From Paracerasibacillus soli (GTDB taxonomy: Bacteria > Bacillota > Bacilli > Bacillales > Amphibacillaceae): 64,000 nucleotides of DNA. The notes beneath the pieces were generated by a model, which saw only the letters and a list, made by a program, of their open reading frames with translations, made no database searches and had not been told where the DNA came from. Positions within the stretch are counted from its first letter, which is position 1, and every line of letters begins with the position of its first letter. A program made the translations under genes and the position numbers. The stretch lies in NCBI RefSeq assembly GCF_034006335.1, contig NZ_JAWDIQ010000001.1. One strand, written 5' to 3'. This document shows, piece after piece, positions 41,001 through 51,653 of this stretch.

Positions 41001-41480
41001 TTATTTTCTAACAACAGGGATCCACATTTCGCCATATACTAAGCCGCCCTGTTGTCCCATCAAAACTACAGCATTTGGACCGCCAACATAAGATACATTC
41101 GTTACTTCCATAAGGACTTCACCAAACGCAATACCAGTAAGCTTGTTACCCAACTCTTCGTCTGTATGCGCTTCCCCTTTAACAACGATGTATTCCCCTT
41201 TAGGAAATTCGATAAGTCTAGTTGCCTCTGGTAAGGACTCCTCCGCCATAACACCAACGTAATGCATCATCTTGTTATTCACCGCTTCGTTGACAACAAA
41301 AATGTAGTCATTTTTTGCGACAGTTTTTAGTTTATCAAGGCGTCCATCTTGGTTAACGGCATGCCAAAAGTCTGCTTTTTCCTTATTAATTCCAGCTTGG
41401 TCTGTGTAATCACTCTTCATTTCTACTCCAAAACCTAAAACAGTAAAGCTGTCCTTTTCTACTAAAGTATAGTTTGCCAT
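41001..41480 (-). CDS. GyrI-like effector-binding domain protein (YobU-like)
   Basis: 159-residue stand-alone GyrI/AraC effector-binding domain (SFTVLGFGVEMKSDYTDQAG, EEATRLIEFPKGEYIVVKGE-like centre, YGEMWIPVVRK end). ATG at 41480 with AAAGGAGG nine bases upstream is preferred to the upstream in-frame start. It is divergent from a YafY/YobV-like regulator, reproducing the B. subtilis yobU-yobV pair; the regulator probably controls it. Such domains bind small hydrophobic ligands. Intact. Confidence 0.82.
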   Translation of the reverse strand: MANYTLVEKDSFTVLGFGVEMKSDYTDQAGINKEKADFWHAVNQDGRLDKLKTVAKNDYIFVVNEAVNNKMMHYVGVMAEESLPEATRLIEFPKGEYIVVKGEAHTDEELGNKLTGIAFGEVLMEVTNVSYVGGPNAVVLMGQQGGLVYGEMWIPVVRK

Positions 41481-41810
41481 TACAAAAATCCTCCTTTTAA
41501 ATGAAACAAAAGATTTGGTTTTTCCTTTGTTAAGTTTTATGATAGCATTAAACCGTGTCAAAAAATGATACTGTTAAGAGGGAAGCCAATGAAAAAAGTT
41601 GAACGGATTAATACCATCATGCGGTATATCAATAACCGCTCTTTCTTTACAATATCTGAAATTATGCGTGAATTTAATATTTCTCGTTCGACCGCTATTA
41701 GGGATATCAGGGATATTGAAGCCATGGGGATGCCATTAGAAGCTGAAGTTGGAAGGGATGGAGGTTATTCCGTTATGAGTAACTCTGTTTTGCCTTCCGT
41801 TCGCTTTACC

Positions 41811-41816
41811 AATGAT
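41811..41816 (+). repeat. Target site duplication, left copy
   Basis: AATGAT directly before the TGTA terminus of the IS21 element; the second copy is at 44280-44285. Confidence 0.8.
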
Positions 41817-41881
41817 TGTATTTCGCAAGTGAAAAGTGAGCCACTTCGCAATTAAATTTTGAACCACCCTAAAATAAATAA

Positions 41882-42640
41882 TTATTCATCAGTTGATTCG
41901 TTTTTTAGCCATTCCTCCGTCTCACGCATTCTAAAAGATGGGCCATTCATATTTAAAACATGCGATTTATGTGTTAATCGGTCTGTTAACGCAGCCGTGA
42001 GTACTTGATCATGAAATATTTCATTCCATCTTGTAAATGGTAAGTTACTTGTTATAATCGTTGATTTTCTTCCTGCACGTAAGGAAAGATGGGTAAACAA
42101 TAATTCTGCACCTTCTTTATCGAAGGAGATATAACCAAGTTCATCAATTATAACTAAGTCATATTTTTCAAATTTCAGTTCAAATGAACGAAGCGTTCGA
42201 TCTGACCTACTTTCTTTTAATTGATTGATAAGTGAAGGTACCGTCGCAAAAAACACTTTATATCCAGTTAAACAAGCTTCCATACCTATCCCAATAGCCG
42301 TATGGGTTTTACCAGTACCAGGCGATCCTGTTAATATGACATTTTGTCCTTCCTTAATGAAATCTAACTGTTTTAAAATAGGTATTTTTTGTTGTGCTTG
42401 TGGAGGCAATGCCTCCAGAGATAATTCTTCTAATAACTTCTTTTGCGGGAAATTTGCCGTACGAATTCTATTTTGTTTTGCTCGAATAAATCTATCTTCC
42501 TTTTCCTGCATCAACACTTGATGCAGGATTTTAATGGCTTGTTCTGGTTGTGTAAATGATGTTTCTTCGTTAACTAGTTTTCGTATACTTGGTAATCTAA
42601 GATCCTTACACATTTGAATAACTTGTTCTTTCATTGTCAT
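41882..42640 (-). CDS. istB: IS21 transposition helper ATPase IstB
   Basis: 252-residue AAA+ ATPase. Walker A GSPGTGKTHTAIG, Walker B YDLVIIDELGY, sensor TSNLPF and DRLTHKS motifs are all present. IstB activates the IstA transposase on target DNA. The ATG overlaps the istA stop by four bases (42637-42640). Intact. Confidence 0.95.
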   Translation of the reverse strand: MTMKEQVIQMCKDLRLPSIRKLVNEETSFTQPEQAIKILHQVLMQEKEDRFIRAKQNRIRTANFPQKKLLEELSLEALPPQAQQKIPILKQLDFIKEGQNVILTGSPGTGKTHTAIGIGMEACLTGYKVFFATVPSLINQLKESRSDRTLRSFELKFEKYDLVIIDELGYISFDKEGAELLFTHLSLRAGRKSTIITSNLPFTRWNEIFHDQVLTAALTDRLTHKSHVLNMNGPSFRMRETEEWLKNESTDE

Positions 42641-44181
42641 GATGAAGTGACCTCCTCTAATTGATTAAATAATGTTGCATATGCCATCATGTTATTTTCC
42701 GCTTGCTTAGTTATATCGTCACTCTGCATTGAATGACCTTCGCTCGATAGAGATTGTTCGCATAGAAACAAAATTCTTTCTGTCGAAACATGATCCATCC
42801 GTATGGCTTTAAGCTGCTCAATGGCGCTTATCACTTCATCAATATTGTTATTCATTTGTATATAAAGGATTAACTCTAGAAATTCTTTTTCTTTTCCTAT
42901 ATAATGTTCATAGTAGATATTTTTAATTTTTGTTGGTGCTTGCCTCAAACATTCACTTTGGGCGATAGCACCTTTTTTCCTTTCAAATGTTTTTAAATAA
43001 TGATTAATATCCATAATCCATTGATGCAATCCCCAACATCGTTCATGTGTAGCGACCAGTTCACCTTCTACAAATAACTTTATTTTCTTTGCACCTACTT
43101 TGGCCTTAATATACTTTCCAACATGTCCCTCAGGGACAGAATAATGATTTTGCTTAAAAACAACCGTGCTATATTTATCCACTCTTACCTCTATCATATC
43201 TGCTGGATCAAAGGATGACATAGCAGGTCTAGACTGCACTGCTTCTTGCCCCAATAATTCATGATGTGACACTTTATGTTCGTGATGAGTTCTTTTATTT
43301 AATTTTACTAACGTGGTTTCTAAATGCATACTTGCTTCATTTAAACTTTGGAAAGAGTATACCGCTGAAAATGCCTTTCTACGAATGAAATCAACACTTC
43401 TTTCTACATGGCCTTTTTCATTACCTTTTCTTGGTTGGCATAACCGAATGTTAAACTCATAATAATTCGATAAGTGAACCATACTATCAGTTATTTTTCT
43501 TTCTGTGCCAACGAATTGCTTCACGACTGTTCTCATATTGTCATAAGTAAATACCTTTGGTATGAATCCGATATGATTAATAAATTCAGTATGAACATCT
43601 AGCACACAAACCATAGATTGAGATTCATATATTCTCGCAAATCGATAATTACTGTACGGTAAAGTGAAAATCGCTAAATAATATACTTTTAATTTTTGAT
43701 CAATCTCTAGCTTAATTTCTCCCCAATCAAATTCAACTTCATATCCTGCTTCGGCATGTCGACGAATAAATACCTCTTTCGCTTTTGATGTTTCTTTGTT
43801 TACGAAATTACGTACCGTTGTATAGCTAATATCGTGTCCTTCATCCAATAGCTTTTCATGCATATCTGTCATTTTCATTTGTTGCTTTGACATATAATGC
43901 TCTTTTTTCCATTGGTTTTCCTTGATATAGCTTCTTAGTTTAGCTTTTATTTTTTCTGTTAATGCTCTTTGTTTTCCTTTTCTTTTCTTGTAAGTTGGAG
44001 GTCGAAGGACCTCTTCCGTAATCGGTAGGTTTTGTACATCCTCGTGTCTACTTTGTTTAAACTGCTTAATATATTTACGTACTGTATTTCTTGCTTTCTT
44101 TGTTTGTTTTGCAATTTTCCGTTCACTCAAACCTTCTAAATGCAATTGGATTATTTCTTGTTTCATCTTCAAAGTAATCAC
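42637..44181 (-). CDS. istA: IS21 transposase IstA
   Basis: 514-residue DDE transposase. An N-terminal helix-turn-helix (LHLEGLSERKIAKQTKKARN) precedes the integrase core with the catalytic Asp in YEVEFDWGE, Asp in VFTYDNMRT and Glu in RKGNEKGHVERSV, then a C-terminal beta domain (KYSTVVFKQNHYSVPEGHVG). No frameshifts or stops. Confidence 0.95.
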   Translation of the reverse strand: MITLKMKQEIIQLHLEGLSERKIAKQTKKARNTVRKYIKQFKQSRHEDVQNLPITEEVLRPPTYKKRKGKQRALTEKIKAKLRSYIKENQWKKEHYMSKQQMKMTDMHEKLLDEGHDISYTTVRNFVNKETSKAKEVFIRRHAEAGYEVEFDWGEIKLEIDQKLKVYYLAIFTLPYSNYRFARIYESQSMVCVLDVHTEFINHIGFIPKVFTYDNMRTVVKQFVGTERKITDSMVHLSNYYEFNIRLCQPRKGNEKGHVERSVDFIRRKAFSAVYSFQSLNEASMHLETTLVKLNKRTHHEHKVSHHELLGQEAVQSRPAMSSFDPADMIEVRVDKYSTVVFKQNHYSVPEGHVGKYIKAKVGAKKIKLFVEGELVATHERCWGLHQWIMDINHYLKTFERKKGAIAQSECLRQAPTKIKNIYYEHYIGKEKEFLELILYIQMNNNIDEVISAIEQLKAIRMDHVSTERILFLCEQSLSSEGHSMQSDDITKQAENNMMAYATLFNQLEEVTSS

Positions 44182-44279
44182 TCCAGCTTCCCCTTAGCGA
44201 CAGTTGCTAAGGATATTTTCTACTGAAGTGGTTCAGTTTTCAAGTGCGATGGTGGTTCAATTTTAGAGTACCATATACA

Positions 44280-44285
44280 AATGAT
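44280..44285 (+). repeat. Target site duplication, right copy
   Basis: AATGAT directly after the TACA terminus; identical to 41811-41816. Confidence 0.8.
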
Positions 44286-45072
44286 GAAGTTAAAGCACTT
44301 TTTATAGCCTTTATGGCCTCAAGAAATCAACAGCTTCCTTATCTAAAAGGTAGACGGTCTTTAGCTGAAAAATTACTAGGCCTCATCCCGGAAAGCCAAC
44401 AAGAAACCTTAGTTTTATTAAATCAGATCTTGCTTTTCGAAGGAACAAACCCCAATAATCCTGATTTACTTGAACTGTCGGACCTTCCTCATCCTATGTT
44501 AGATAATCTCATCCAACTGCTTCTTTTGGATTGCCATTTATTGATTACCATCAAAGAAGGGAAGATAGAGAGGTCTTATCCAATTTATCTTCTGCACCTT
44601 TATCAAGAAAAAGGCCTATGGCAAATCGAGGGATACGACTTAGAGGAAGAAAGGAGAAGAATTTTTCCTGTCGACCATCTCATCAATGTAAAAACATATC
44701 CTACGAAATCAAAGGTAACTAAGAAAAAGGTTTTGGAAAATCTAAGTAAACAGGAAGATGAAATCAACCTTGTTATTGAATTTGGTCCAAAGGCAATTGC
44801 CCAGTTCAAAAAGTACCATCCTTTTAAACTTTCAATTTCCTATACGAATTCTTACCAAGCAACAGGCATTCTAAAGACTTTTATCAATGTTAATATCCCG
44901 AAGAATTGACTGATATAACAAATTGGCTACTTTTTTTAGGTGAGGATATCAAGTTTAGGGAAGTGCCAGAAGAAGTGTTAGAAAGTTTACGGGAGAGATC
45001 ACGCTTATACTGCAAATAAATAAGCAGCGGCTGATTAAAGGATCACTATTCTAGGGTTTATCCAGTATGCCA

Positions 45073-45110
45073 AAATCCCCAAAACTTGTCTTATCAGGTT
45101 TTGGGGATTT
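45073..45110 (+). terminator. terminator of the yobV-like gene
   Basis: AAATCCCCAAAAC (45073-45085) and GTTTTGGGGATTT (45098-45110) form a perfect 13-pair stem followed by CTTTATAG. Confidence 0.8.
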
Positions 45111-45123
45111 CTTTATAGTAATA

Positions 45124-45160
45124 AAGCTGACTCAAAATACAAATATCTTTGAGTCAGCTT
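45124..45160 (-). terminator. terminator of the Ig-repeat operon
   Basis: AAGCTGACTCAAA (45124-45136) and TTTGAGTCAGCTT (45148-45160) pair perfectly. It lies 25 bases past the stop of the Ig-repeat gene. Confidence 0.8.
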
Positions 45161-45185
45161 CTTAGACTTATTTACATTTAATAGT

Positions 45186-48100
45186 TCATGAAACTTCCTT
45201 ATCAACTGTAGTTTCATCTGGTTTCCTATTACGTCTTTGAAGGACGACGGCTCCACCAGCGGCCATAAATCCAATGAAGCCAATAAGGGATCCGTAAAAT
45301 AATGGTTTATTTTCATACCATTTTAATACAAAGTTCTTATCAGCAATTTCAAAATAGAATTGCTCTTCCACTACATTCCCTGCTTTATCTTCCGCTTCTA
45401 CTACAACTTGATATTTATCAATATCGTTAAATGATAGTTTAATTTTCGAAACTTTGCCATCCGGTGTCTTTTCTATCGTTTCTCCTTCAAACACTTCATC
45501 ATTAATATGAACCGACTTTATCCAATCTTCTTGATTATCTAAGGAGATTTCCATCTTTACTGGATCATAATAGACATCTTCATTGTTAACACCTGTAAAC
45601 TTCACATTCGGAGGTGTCATATCAACGATAAACTCAATCGATTGTCTCGCAATATTACCTGCTTGATCCTTCACTTCAATATACAGTACATATTTTCCAT
45701 CCTTTTCAATAGGGTCACCTATCTCATATGGTTCGCCATTTAACGTAAGCACGATGATCTCATAATCACTTAATTCGTTAATGATTGACAGTTCAGGTAT
45801 AAGTACTTCATTGAAGTATGCTGCATTCAAAACATTATTGAAAATTATTTTTGGTTTCGCCTTATCAAGCGTAAAATAAATAGATTGCTCAGATACGTTT
45901 TTAGCCAAATCTGTTACTTTTGCTTTTAATGCGTAATGCCCTTCATTTGTAATGCTTTCACTTAAAACATAGTCACCCAACTTTGTCTTTTGCAATTCAT
46001 TACCAAATAGGCGGTTATTTAAAAGTATTGATGTTTTCTTTGTATCTAAATATTTATCAGAATACGTAACAGTTGGTGTTATATTCTTATTAAAAAACTT
46101 GCCAAGAACATTTGCTATAACTAGTTTTGGTTTTGTCGTATCAACTGTAAATGATAAGTCTAGGTTAGTTTTATTACCTGCTTTGTCTTGGGCAACTACT
46201 TTATATTGGTATTCCATCTCTTTGGATGCAAGTGGAATATTACCTGCAATATTTTTACCCCCATTAAGTGTTACCGAGGTAATTTTGTCTTCTTTTTCAT
46301 CCAACACGAATTCAGGTGTAAACACTTTATTAATAAACTCACCATTTTTTAGTTCGCGATTTTCCCCTTCATTTTCGGTGTAATAACAGGAGGTGTTTTA
46401 TCAATCGTGAACGTAACCTTTTCATTTGCACTATTACCAGCACGGTCGCGAGATTCTACCAAAATTTCATAGTCACCTTCTTGACTAAATGTATGCTTTA
46501 AAGATGCCAGAGAATCCTTATATTTATGATTCGTAATAGAAAATCCCCCAACCGAGTAGGATTTTCCATCTTTGAGGACTCGGATTGTATTCTTTTCAAA
46601 GTTAACATCTTTAATCGTGACATGAACAGGTTTATCCGTGTTATAGTGCTCCCCTTCCGTAACACAGAAATATCAATTACTGGATTCGTCTTATCGATGG
46701 TAAAAGACTTTTGTTGTGATTTGGCTTTGTTTCCTGCTAAATCTTGCGCTTGAATGGAAATTGTGTATGTGCCATCCTCTTTAAAATTGTACGTAAGTTT
46801 CGCATTGCTTTTCTCGTTTGCCCAACTTGCATTTCTAGCAGAACCTTCTACCTCGTTTGTAATATCCACCCCATCTTTTGTTACGGTGAATGTAACATCA
46901 TTTGATTTAAAATTTGTCTCCTGTACATTTACAGCCACTATACGATTAGCTGGATAATATGCATGATCTGTCACATTATCAATCGATAGTACTGGGGCTG
47001 TTTTGTCGATAACAAATGTTATCTTTACCGGTTCCGCTTGATTTCGTGCTTTATCTGTTGCATGAAGCTCTACCGTATACAATCCTTCTTGTGAAAAACG
47101 GTATTTTAGTTCAGCTTTTGTCTTCGTAAAGGCTAATTTACCAACATTCACATTTTCCATTTTGCCTGTTCCACGATTTAGTCTTTTTACGATTAATACT
47201 GTTTTTTCTTTATCAATATTTGTATCCGTAACTTTGAATGTGACATCTTTACTCTCATTATAATGTTTCACTTCATTTGTATTTTCTACACCTTGAATAG
47301 AAAGTTTCGGCTTGATTGTATCTATTGTAAATGTAGCAGATTTTTCTTTCGCCTTATTTCCTGCATCATCCGTTGCATTCACTACAATATGATATAACGC
47401 ATCATCAGTAAATGGAATATCCAATGTTGTTGTCGTACCTTCATTTTTCCAAGAAGGAGAATAGTTTTGAATCGTTCCATCTGGATTTTCACGCTTGATT
47501 TGAATATCCACTTTATTCTTAGCATAATTGTGCTCATTTACCGTCACTTTTACAGTTTTCGCTTCATTATTATAACGACTAATGGAAGATATAGACATTT
47601 CTGGTGCAATATTATCTACAGTAAATGACATAGACTTTTTATCTTTTCTCCAGAAAGATCCTCTGCTTCAACCGTAATTGTGTATACGCCATCCCATCAA
47701 AAAAACGATCATGTATTAAAAATTGATAACGATCTTCCCGTTTGTCATCCTGAACCCATTGGCCAATTTCTTCATCTCTATACACATCTTTCTTGCCATT
47801 TAAACGAACATGCTCTACCGTGACATTTTTCTGTTTTACGTTCACCTCTGTTAAGAGAATGGGAATTGCTTGATTAATTCCCTGTTTGTTTAGTTTTTCT
47901 GAGTTGATGTGAGACCTAATATGATGATCAATCGTAATAACTGGGTCTTTTTTATCAATTGTAAACTGTATCGTTTTCTCCGTTTTATTCCCAGCTTTAT
48001 CTTTAGCTAGAACTGTAACTTCATAGTTACCTTCTTGTTCTTTATCATCACAATTTTTCTCGCATTCTTTATTAAACTCATGCGTCAACTTAGCAATAGA

Positions 48101-51061
48101 ATTTTCGTATTGATTCGTTTCAATTACAAACTCCTCATCGATATTATACTTCTTCCCATTTCTCGTAACTTCCACTTGGTTATGATCTAAATTTACATCC
48201 GTAATAATAAAATCAACTATTTTTGTTTCAGGATAATGCTTATTATCTTTCACATTGCTTATTTCAATTGTAGGCTTCGTTTTATCAAGCGTAAAAGACA
48301 AATATTGTTTTTTTGCAACATTTCCTGCCTTATCTTGAGATGCTATTTCTATCTCATAAAATCCATCTTCGGTAAATGTGTATGCAAGCTTAGATATTTC
48401 AGCCTCCGTGCTCCATTTACTTCCTAATTCATGGACTTTTCAACTTCATCCGTAATTTCTCTGCCATTCTTTTTTACATGAAACATCACATTATTTGTTT
48501 CAAAATATCGTTCCTCTACTTTTACTATTACTTCTTGATTAGCATGAGTATATGTTTCAACATTTGAAATACTTAAGGCAGGTGCTGTTTTATCAATTAC
48601 AAAAGTTATCACTTCATTAGGCGCAACATTTCCAGCTCTGTCCGCTGCAGTAAGCGTTAAGCGGTACTTTCCCTCTTCTGAAAAGGTATGCGCAATTTTT
48701 GCGATATCCTTTTTCTTATATTCTAATTCCCCAATGTCGTATGGCTCGTATTTACCTGTTTGCTGATTAAAAACTTCGCCTGTAACAGAAGTTTTTGCTT
48801 TATCAATATAATGCGCCTCTATTGTTATTTCCACATCTCGATCTTCTTTATAATGCTCCTTGTCCACTACACCTTCAATTGAATAAGGATCAATAAGCTT
48901 ACGTATTACTACGAAAGGCTCAGTCATTGCTTTTTTTCTATTTCCTGCTTTATCTATTACTTCTACTTCCACTTTATACGTGCCATCTTTCGTAAAGCTA
49001 TTAGATGAAACATATTGTTTTCCATCCTGTTTCCATTTAGAAAAACGTTGCTGTATTTCCTTAAATTCACCTTTACTATTTTCCTTCCAAACCTTTACAG
49101 TTGTCAATTCAGATGAAAAGTTTGTTTCTTCCACTTGCAATATAACATTTCGACTTTTACTAATAAATTCTTTATCTTTTTCGAGTAATGAAGAACCATT
49201 TTCATCAATTACGTTCACTATCGGTTCAATTGTATCAATAGTAAATACTTCTGATTCCTTTACACTTTTGTTACCAGCTTCATCTTCTGCTTCTACTACA
49301 ATTTTGTAAACACCATCCGTAGAAAATGCTTTGGTTGAATAAAAAATATCATTTTTTCCAGTCTCCCAAGTCGGAAACGCAATTCCTTCTACCTCTATGA
49401 ATGCGCCATCTTCTGTTGCTTGATATACTGTAATTGTAGACTTATTAAAATCAAAATTATCGTCCTTCACTTGTACATTTACTTCTTTATACTTAGAATA
49501 ATCACGTTGTACATCTCTACCATCTTCTTGTGAAATAGTAATCTCAGGTTTTGTTTGGTCTATAGTAAACGGCACCGTGGATGCAGTTGCAGTATTGTTT
49601 GCGGCATCCGTAATAGTCACATTTATTTTATACTTTCCATCCTTGTCAATATTTAGTGTTGATAAGTATGTATGATTCTTGGTGTTACGAAACTTAGGAA
49701 ACGTTATATTTTCTGCTTGAGCCCATGTTCCATCGTCTGCCTCTTGAAGTAATTCAATTACCGCCACATCAGATACAAAGTTTTCTTCCACAACTTTAAC
49801 GGTAACTTCTTTCTGTTTACTGACATCATTTTTTATCGCTTGCTCATAATCTTGTACAATCGTAATTTCCGGGGTAGTCGTGTCTAAAGTAAAGTTAAAG
49901 GAATCTAGAGTATACTCTCTATGATCTTTTTCGCGTTCCTCTTGAACCATAACATCTAATTTATAGTGACCATCGCCCTTTAGCTGAGGTTTCCATTTGA
50001 AATTCGAGTCATTTATCATGATAGGATTAGTTTCATGTTGCTCATCATCAAGTGCTAAGCTGAATGTCCCTTGTTTCATTTTTAGCAAACTTTCAAGTGA
50101 AACTTCCATTTCATTTTGATTAATAAAGTCACCATCTCTAATCACATTTTGGCCAACTTGAACACTCATCTGTGGCCCTTCATTATGTATATAAAACGTT
50201 ATATCCTCTTCGCTTATGTTGCCAGCGCGATCTGTAGCTTGAACTTTTATAACATATTTCCCATCATCTTGAAATGTATATAAATATTTCCCATCCTTTT
50301 TAGTAAACTTATAATCTTGAACTTCTTCATTTTTCGTCACTTGAATCGTAAGCTTTTCTTCATCAAAATTCTTGTCTATAACTTCTATCCCTATATCCGC
50401 TTTTACATGTTTACCAAATGGCTTTCTTGGTTCAAAGACTTCACCATCTTGTACTCCTGTAAAAGTAATAGTTGGATCCGTTGTGTCACGCTCCACCATA
50501 AATTTAATTGCCTTCTCCTTTTCCCGTGGTGGTAAGTTCCATGGGTTTTCTGTCGGTATTTCAATTTCCACTGCGAAGTTAGCATCATTTTGTGAGGTTT
50601 CTATCTGCTGTACCTCAACCATTACTTTACCCTCAATTCGTTCTTATCATTTTTCAGTAATTTGATTGAATGATTTACCTCTTCTTTATTATAAAAAGTA
50701 GTAATATGTAAAATTTCTTCTATCACTTCAGATGTTATATTTCCTTCTTCCTCTTCTTCAGCAACATCCTCAGATTTCCCCTGCTGTTTCCCATCCTTTT
50801 GTTGTATCTTTTTATACGCTTCACTTAAATCGATTTCAAAATTAATCTTATCATTTCTTGTATACCACTCTGGATCTTTTTCATTTATATCCCATATAGA
50901 AGTTGTTTCATTATCTTCGTGAAAACCTATTTTCATGACTAACTTATCTGCCGAAAAACATGGTTTGCAAAAATGATTGCTGACATAAAGACAAATAGAA
51001 TAGTAGAAATTAAGAAAACGCTTTTATTCTTCCTGTATTTTTGTTTGAATATCTCAGCCAC
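45186..51061 (-). CDS. Giant surface protein with about 17 Ig-like repeats (frameshifted)
   Basis: About 1950 residues after repair. GTG at 51061 (GGAGGAGGAG upstream) starts a signal peptide: basic MAEIFKQKYRKNK, hydrophobic VFLISTILFVFMSAIIFA, likely cleavage near FSA. About 17 repeats of roughly 100 residues follow, each closing with GxYxxxVxAxDxAGN and FTIDxTxP. One membrane helix (FYGSLIGFIGFMAAGGAVVL) and a cytoplasmic tail RRNRKPDETTVDKEVS end the protein. Most breaks are missing homopolymer bases, near 50970 (T5 for T6), 50630, 48437, 47697, 47645, 46665 and 46370. The fold is bacterial Ig-like by pattern; role as adhesin, sensor or kinase ligand is inferred. Last gene of the PP2C-kinase operon, overlapping the upstream gene by eight bases. 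Confidence 0.82.
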
Positions 51062-51641
51062 GGGTTATCTCCTCCTCCTTGATTGGCTCCGAGTGTACGA
51101 TGACAATATCCTTTTCTACAACAAAGCTAGACTCAATCGGAGTTTTGAATAAGACCGTTTCTTCAATTTCATCTGTCAATGGTACCGTTTCTTCATCAGA
51201 AGATAACAACACCGTTTCATCCATGTTATGATGATTTATACTTTGAATATCTCCTGTATCTATTACCTGATTATTTAAAACCTCACTAATATCAACATAC
51301 TGTAACGGTATGTTTTTTGCCTTTCCTTTTGATTGTTCTTGCAAATCCTCCGTATCCTCTAGAAATTGATCCGCCTTCTCTAAAGCCTCCGTTAAGCTAA
51401 CATAGTTATCGGCAGTTGTCTCGTTTTTTCGTAATTTAATACTTTTGGAGGTTTCACTCAATTTTCCATCCGTGTATGCGCGGTACTGTTGAATTCGTAC
51501 CCTACTTTTTTTACGTAAACGCAATCCTGTAATGTCTTCAATGACTTCCATAATTTGCAATCTGATAAACAAATAAATTACGAGCGGGAAAGTAATTATT
51601 GTCCCAATCAAACCGGTATAAAATAATATTTGATTTCCCAA
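51054..51641 (-). CDS. Membrane-anchored protein with three Glu-Thr-Val motifs
   Basis: 195 residues. N-terminal membrane helix (residues 6-28), then RLRKKSRVRI marking the cytoplasmic side, then a polar, probably disordered region. Three regular motifs DETVLL, EETVPL and EETVLF place Thr at residues 143, 152 and 162; NETTADNY lies earlier. Acidic residues before Thr and hydrophobic ones after suit a Ser/Thr kinase substrate or an FHA-binding phosphopeptide. TTG at 51641 follows GAGGAG. Kinase upstream by 12 bases, Ig protein overlapping downstream. No family recognised; phosphorylation is inference. Confidence 0.65.
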   Translation of the reverse strand: MGNQILFYTGLIGTIITFPLVIYLFIRLQIMEVIEDITGLRLRKKSRVRIQQYRAYTDGKLSETSKSIKLRKNETTADNYVSLTEALEKADQFLEDTEDLQEQSKGKAKNIPLQYVDISEVLNNQVIDTGDIQSINHHNMDETVLLSSDEETVPLTDEIEETVLFKTPIESSFVVEKDIVIVHSEPIKEEEITRG

Positions 51642-51653
51642 CTAATCACTCCT

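Larger units (their letters stand above)
41817..44279 (-). mobile_element. IS21-family insertion sequence, intact
   Basis: 2463 bp element with TGTA...TACA ends, flanked by AATGAT duplications. Both ends carry the multiple repeats typical of IS21: GTGAAAAGTGAGCCACTTC (41829-41847) against TTGAAAACTGAACCACTTC on the opposite strand at the right end, and TTTTGAACCACC against AATTGAACCACC. It carries istA and istB overlapping by four bases, both uninterrupted, so it may be active. Confidence 0.93.
41589..45019 (+). pseudogene. YafY/YobV-like transcriptional regulator split by IS21 element
   Basis: The first part (41589-41816) encodes the HTH: MKKVERINTIMRYINNRSFF, EIMREFNISRSTAIRDIRDI, then GRDGGYSVM. 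The rest resumes at 44286 with EVKALFIAFMASRNQQLPYL and a WYL-type domain. Removing the element and one AATGAT copy joins RFTND to EVKALFIAF in frame. A further one-base break near 44897 hides the last 40 residues (EELTDITNWLLFLGEDIKFR and ERSRLYCK), ending at 45019. Without the insertion the protein would have about 320 residues. The gene is inactivated, so the divergent yobU-like gene may have lost its regulator. Confidence 0.85.

Noticed and set aside
48424..50622. CRISPR array or tandem DNA repeat suggested by the repetitive protein
   Set aside because: The repeats are at protein level only (about 100-residue Ig-like units); DNA copies are diverged with no short constant repeat.
45186..50936. 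Five separate Ig-domain genes
   Set aside because: Repeat spacing continues across each break and one-base homopolymer corrections join them into one protein with one signal peptide and one membrane anchor.
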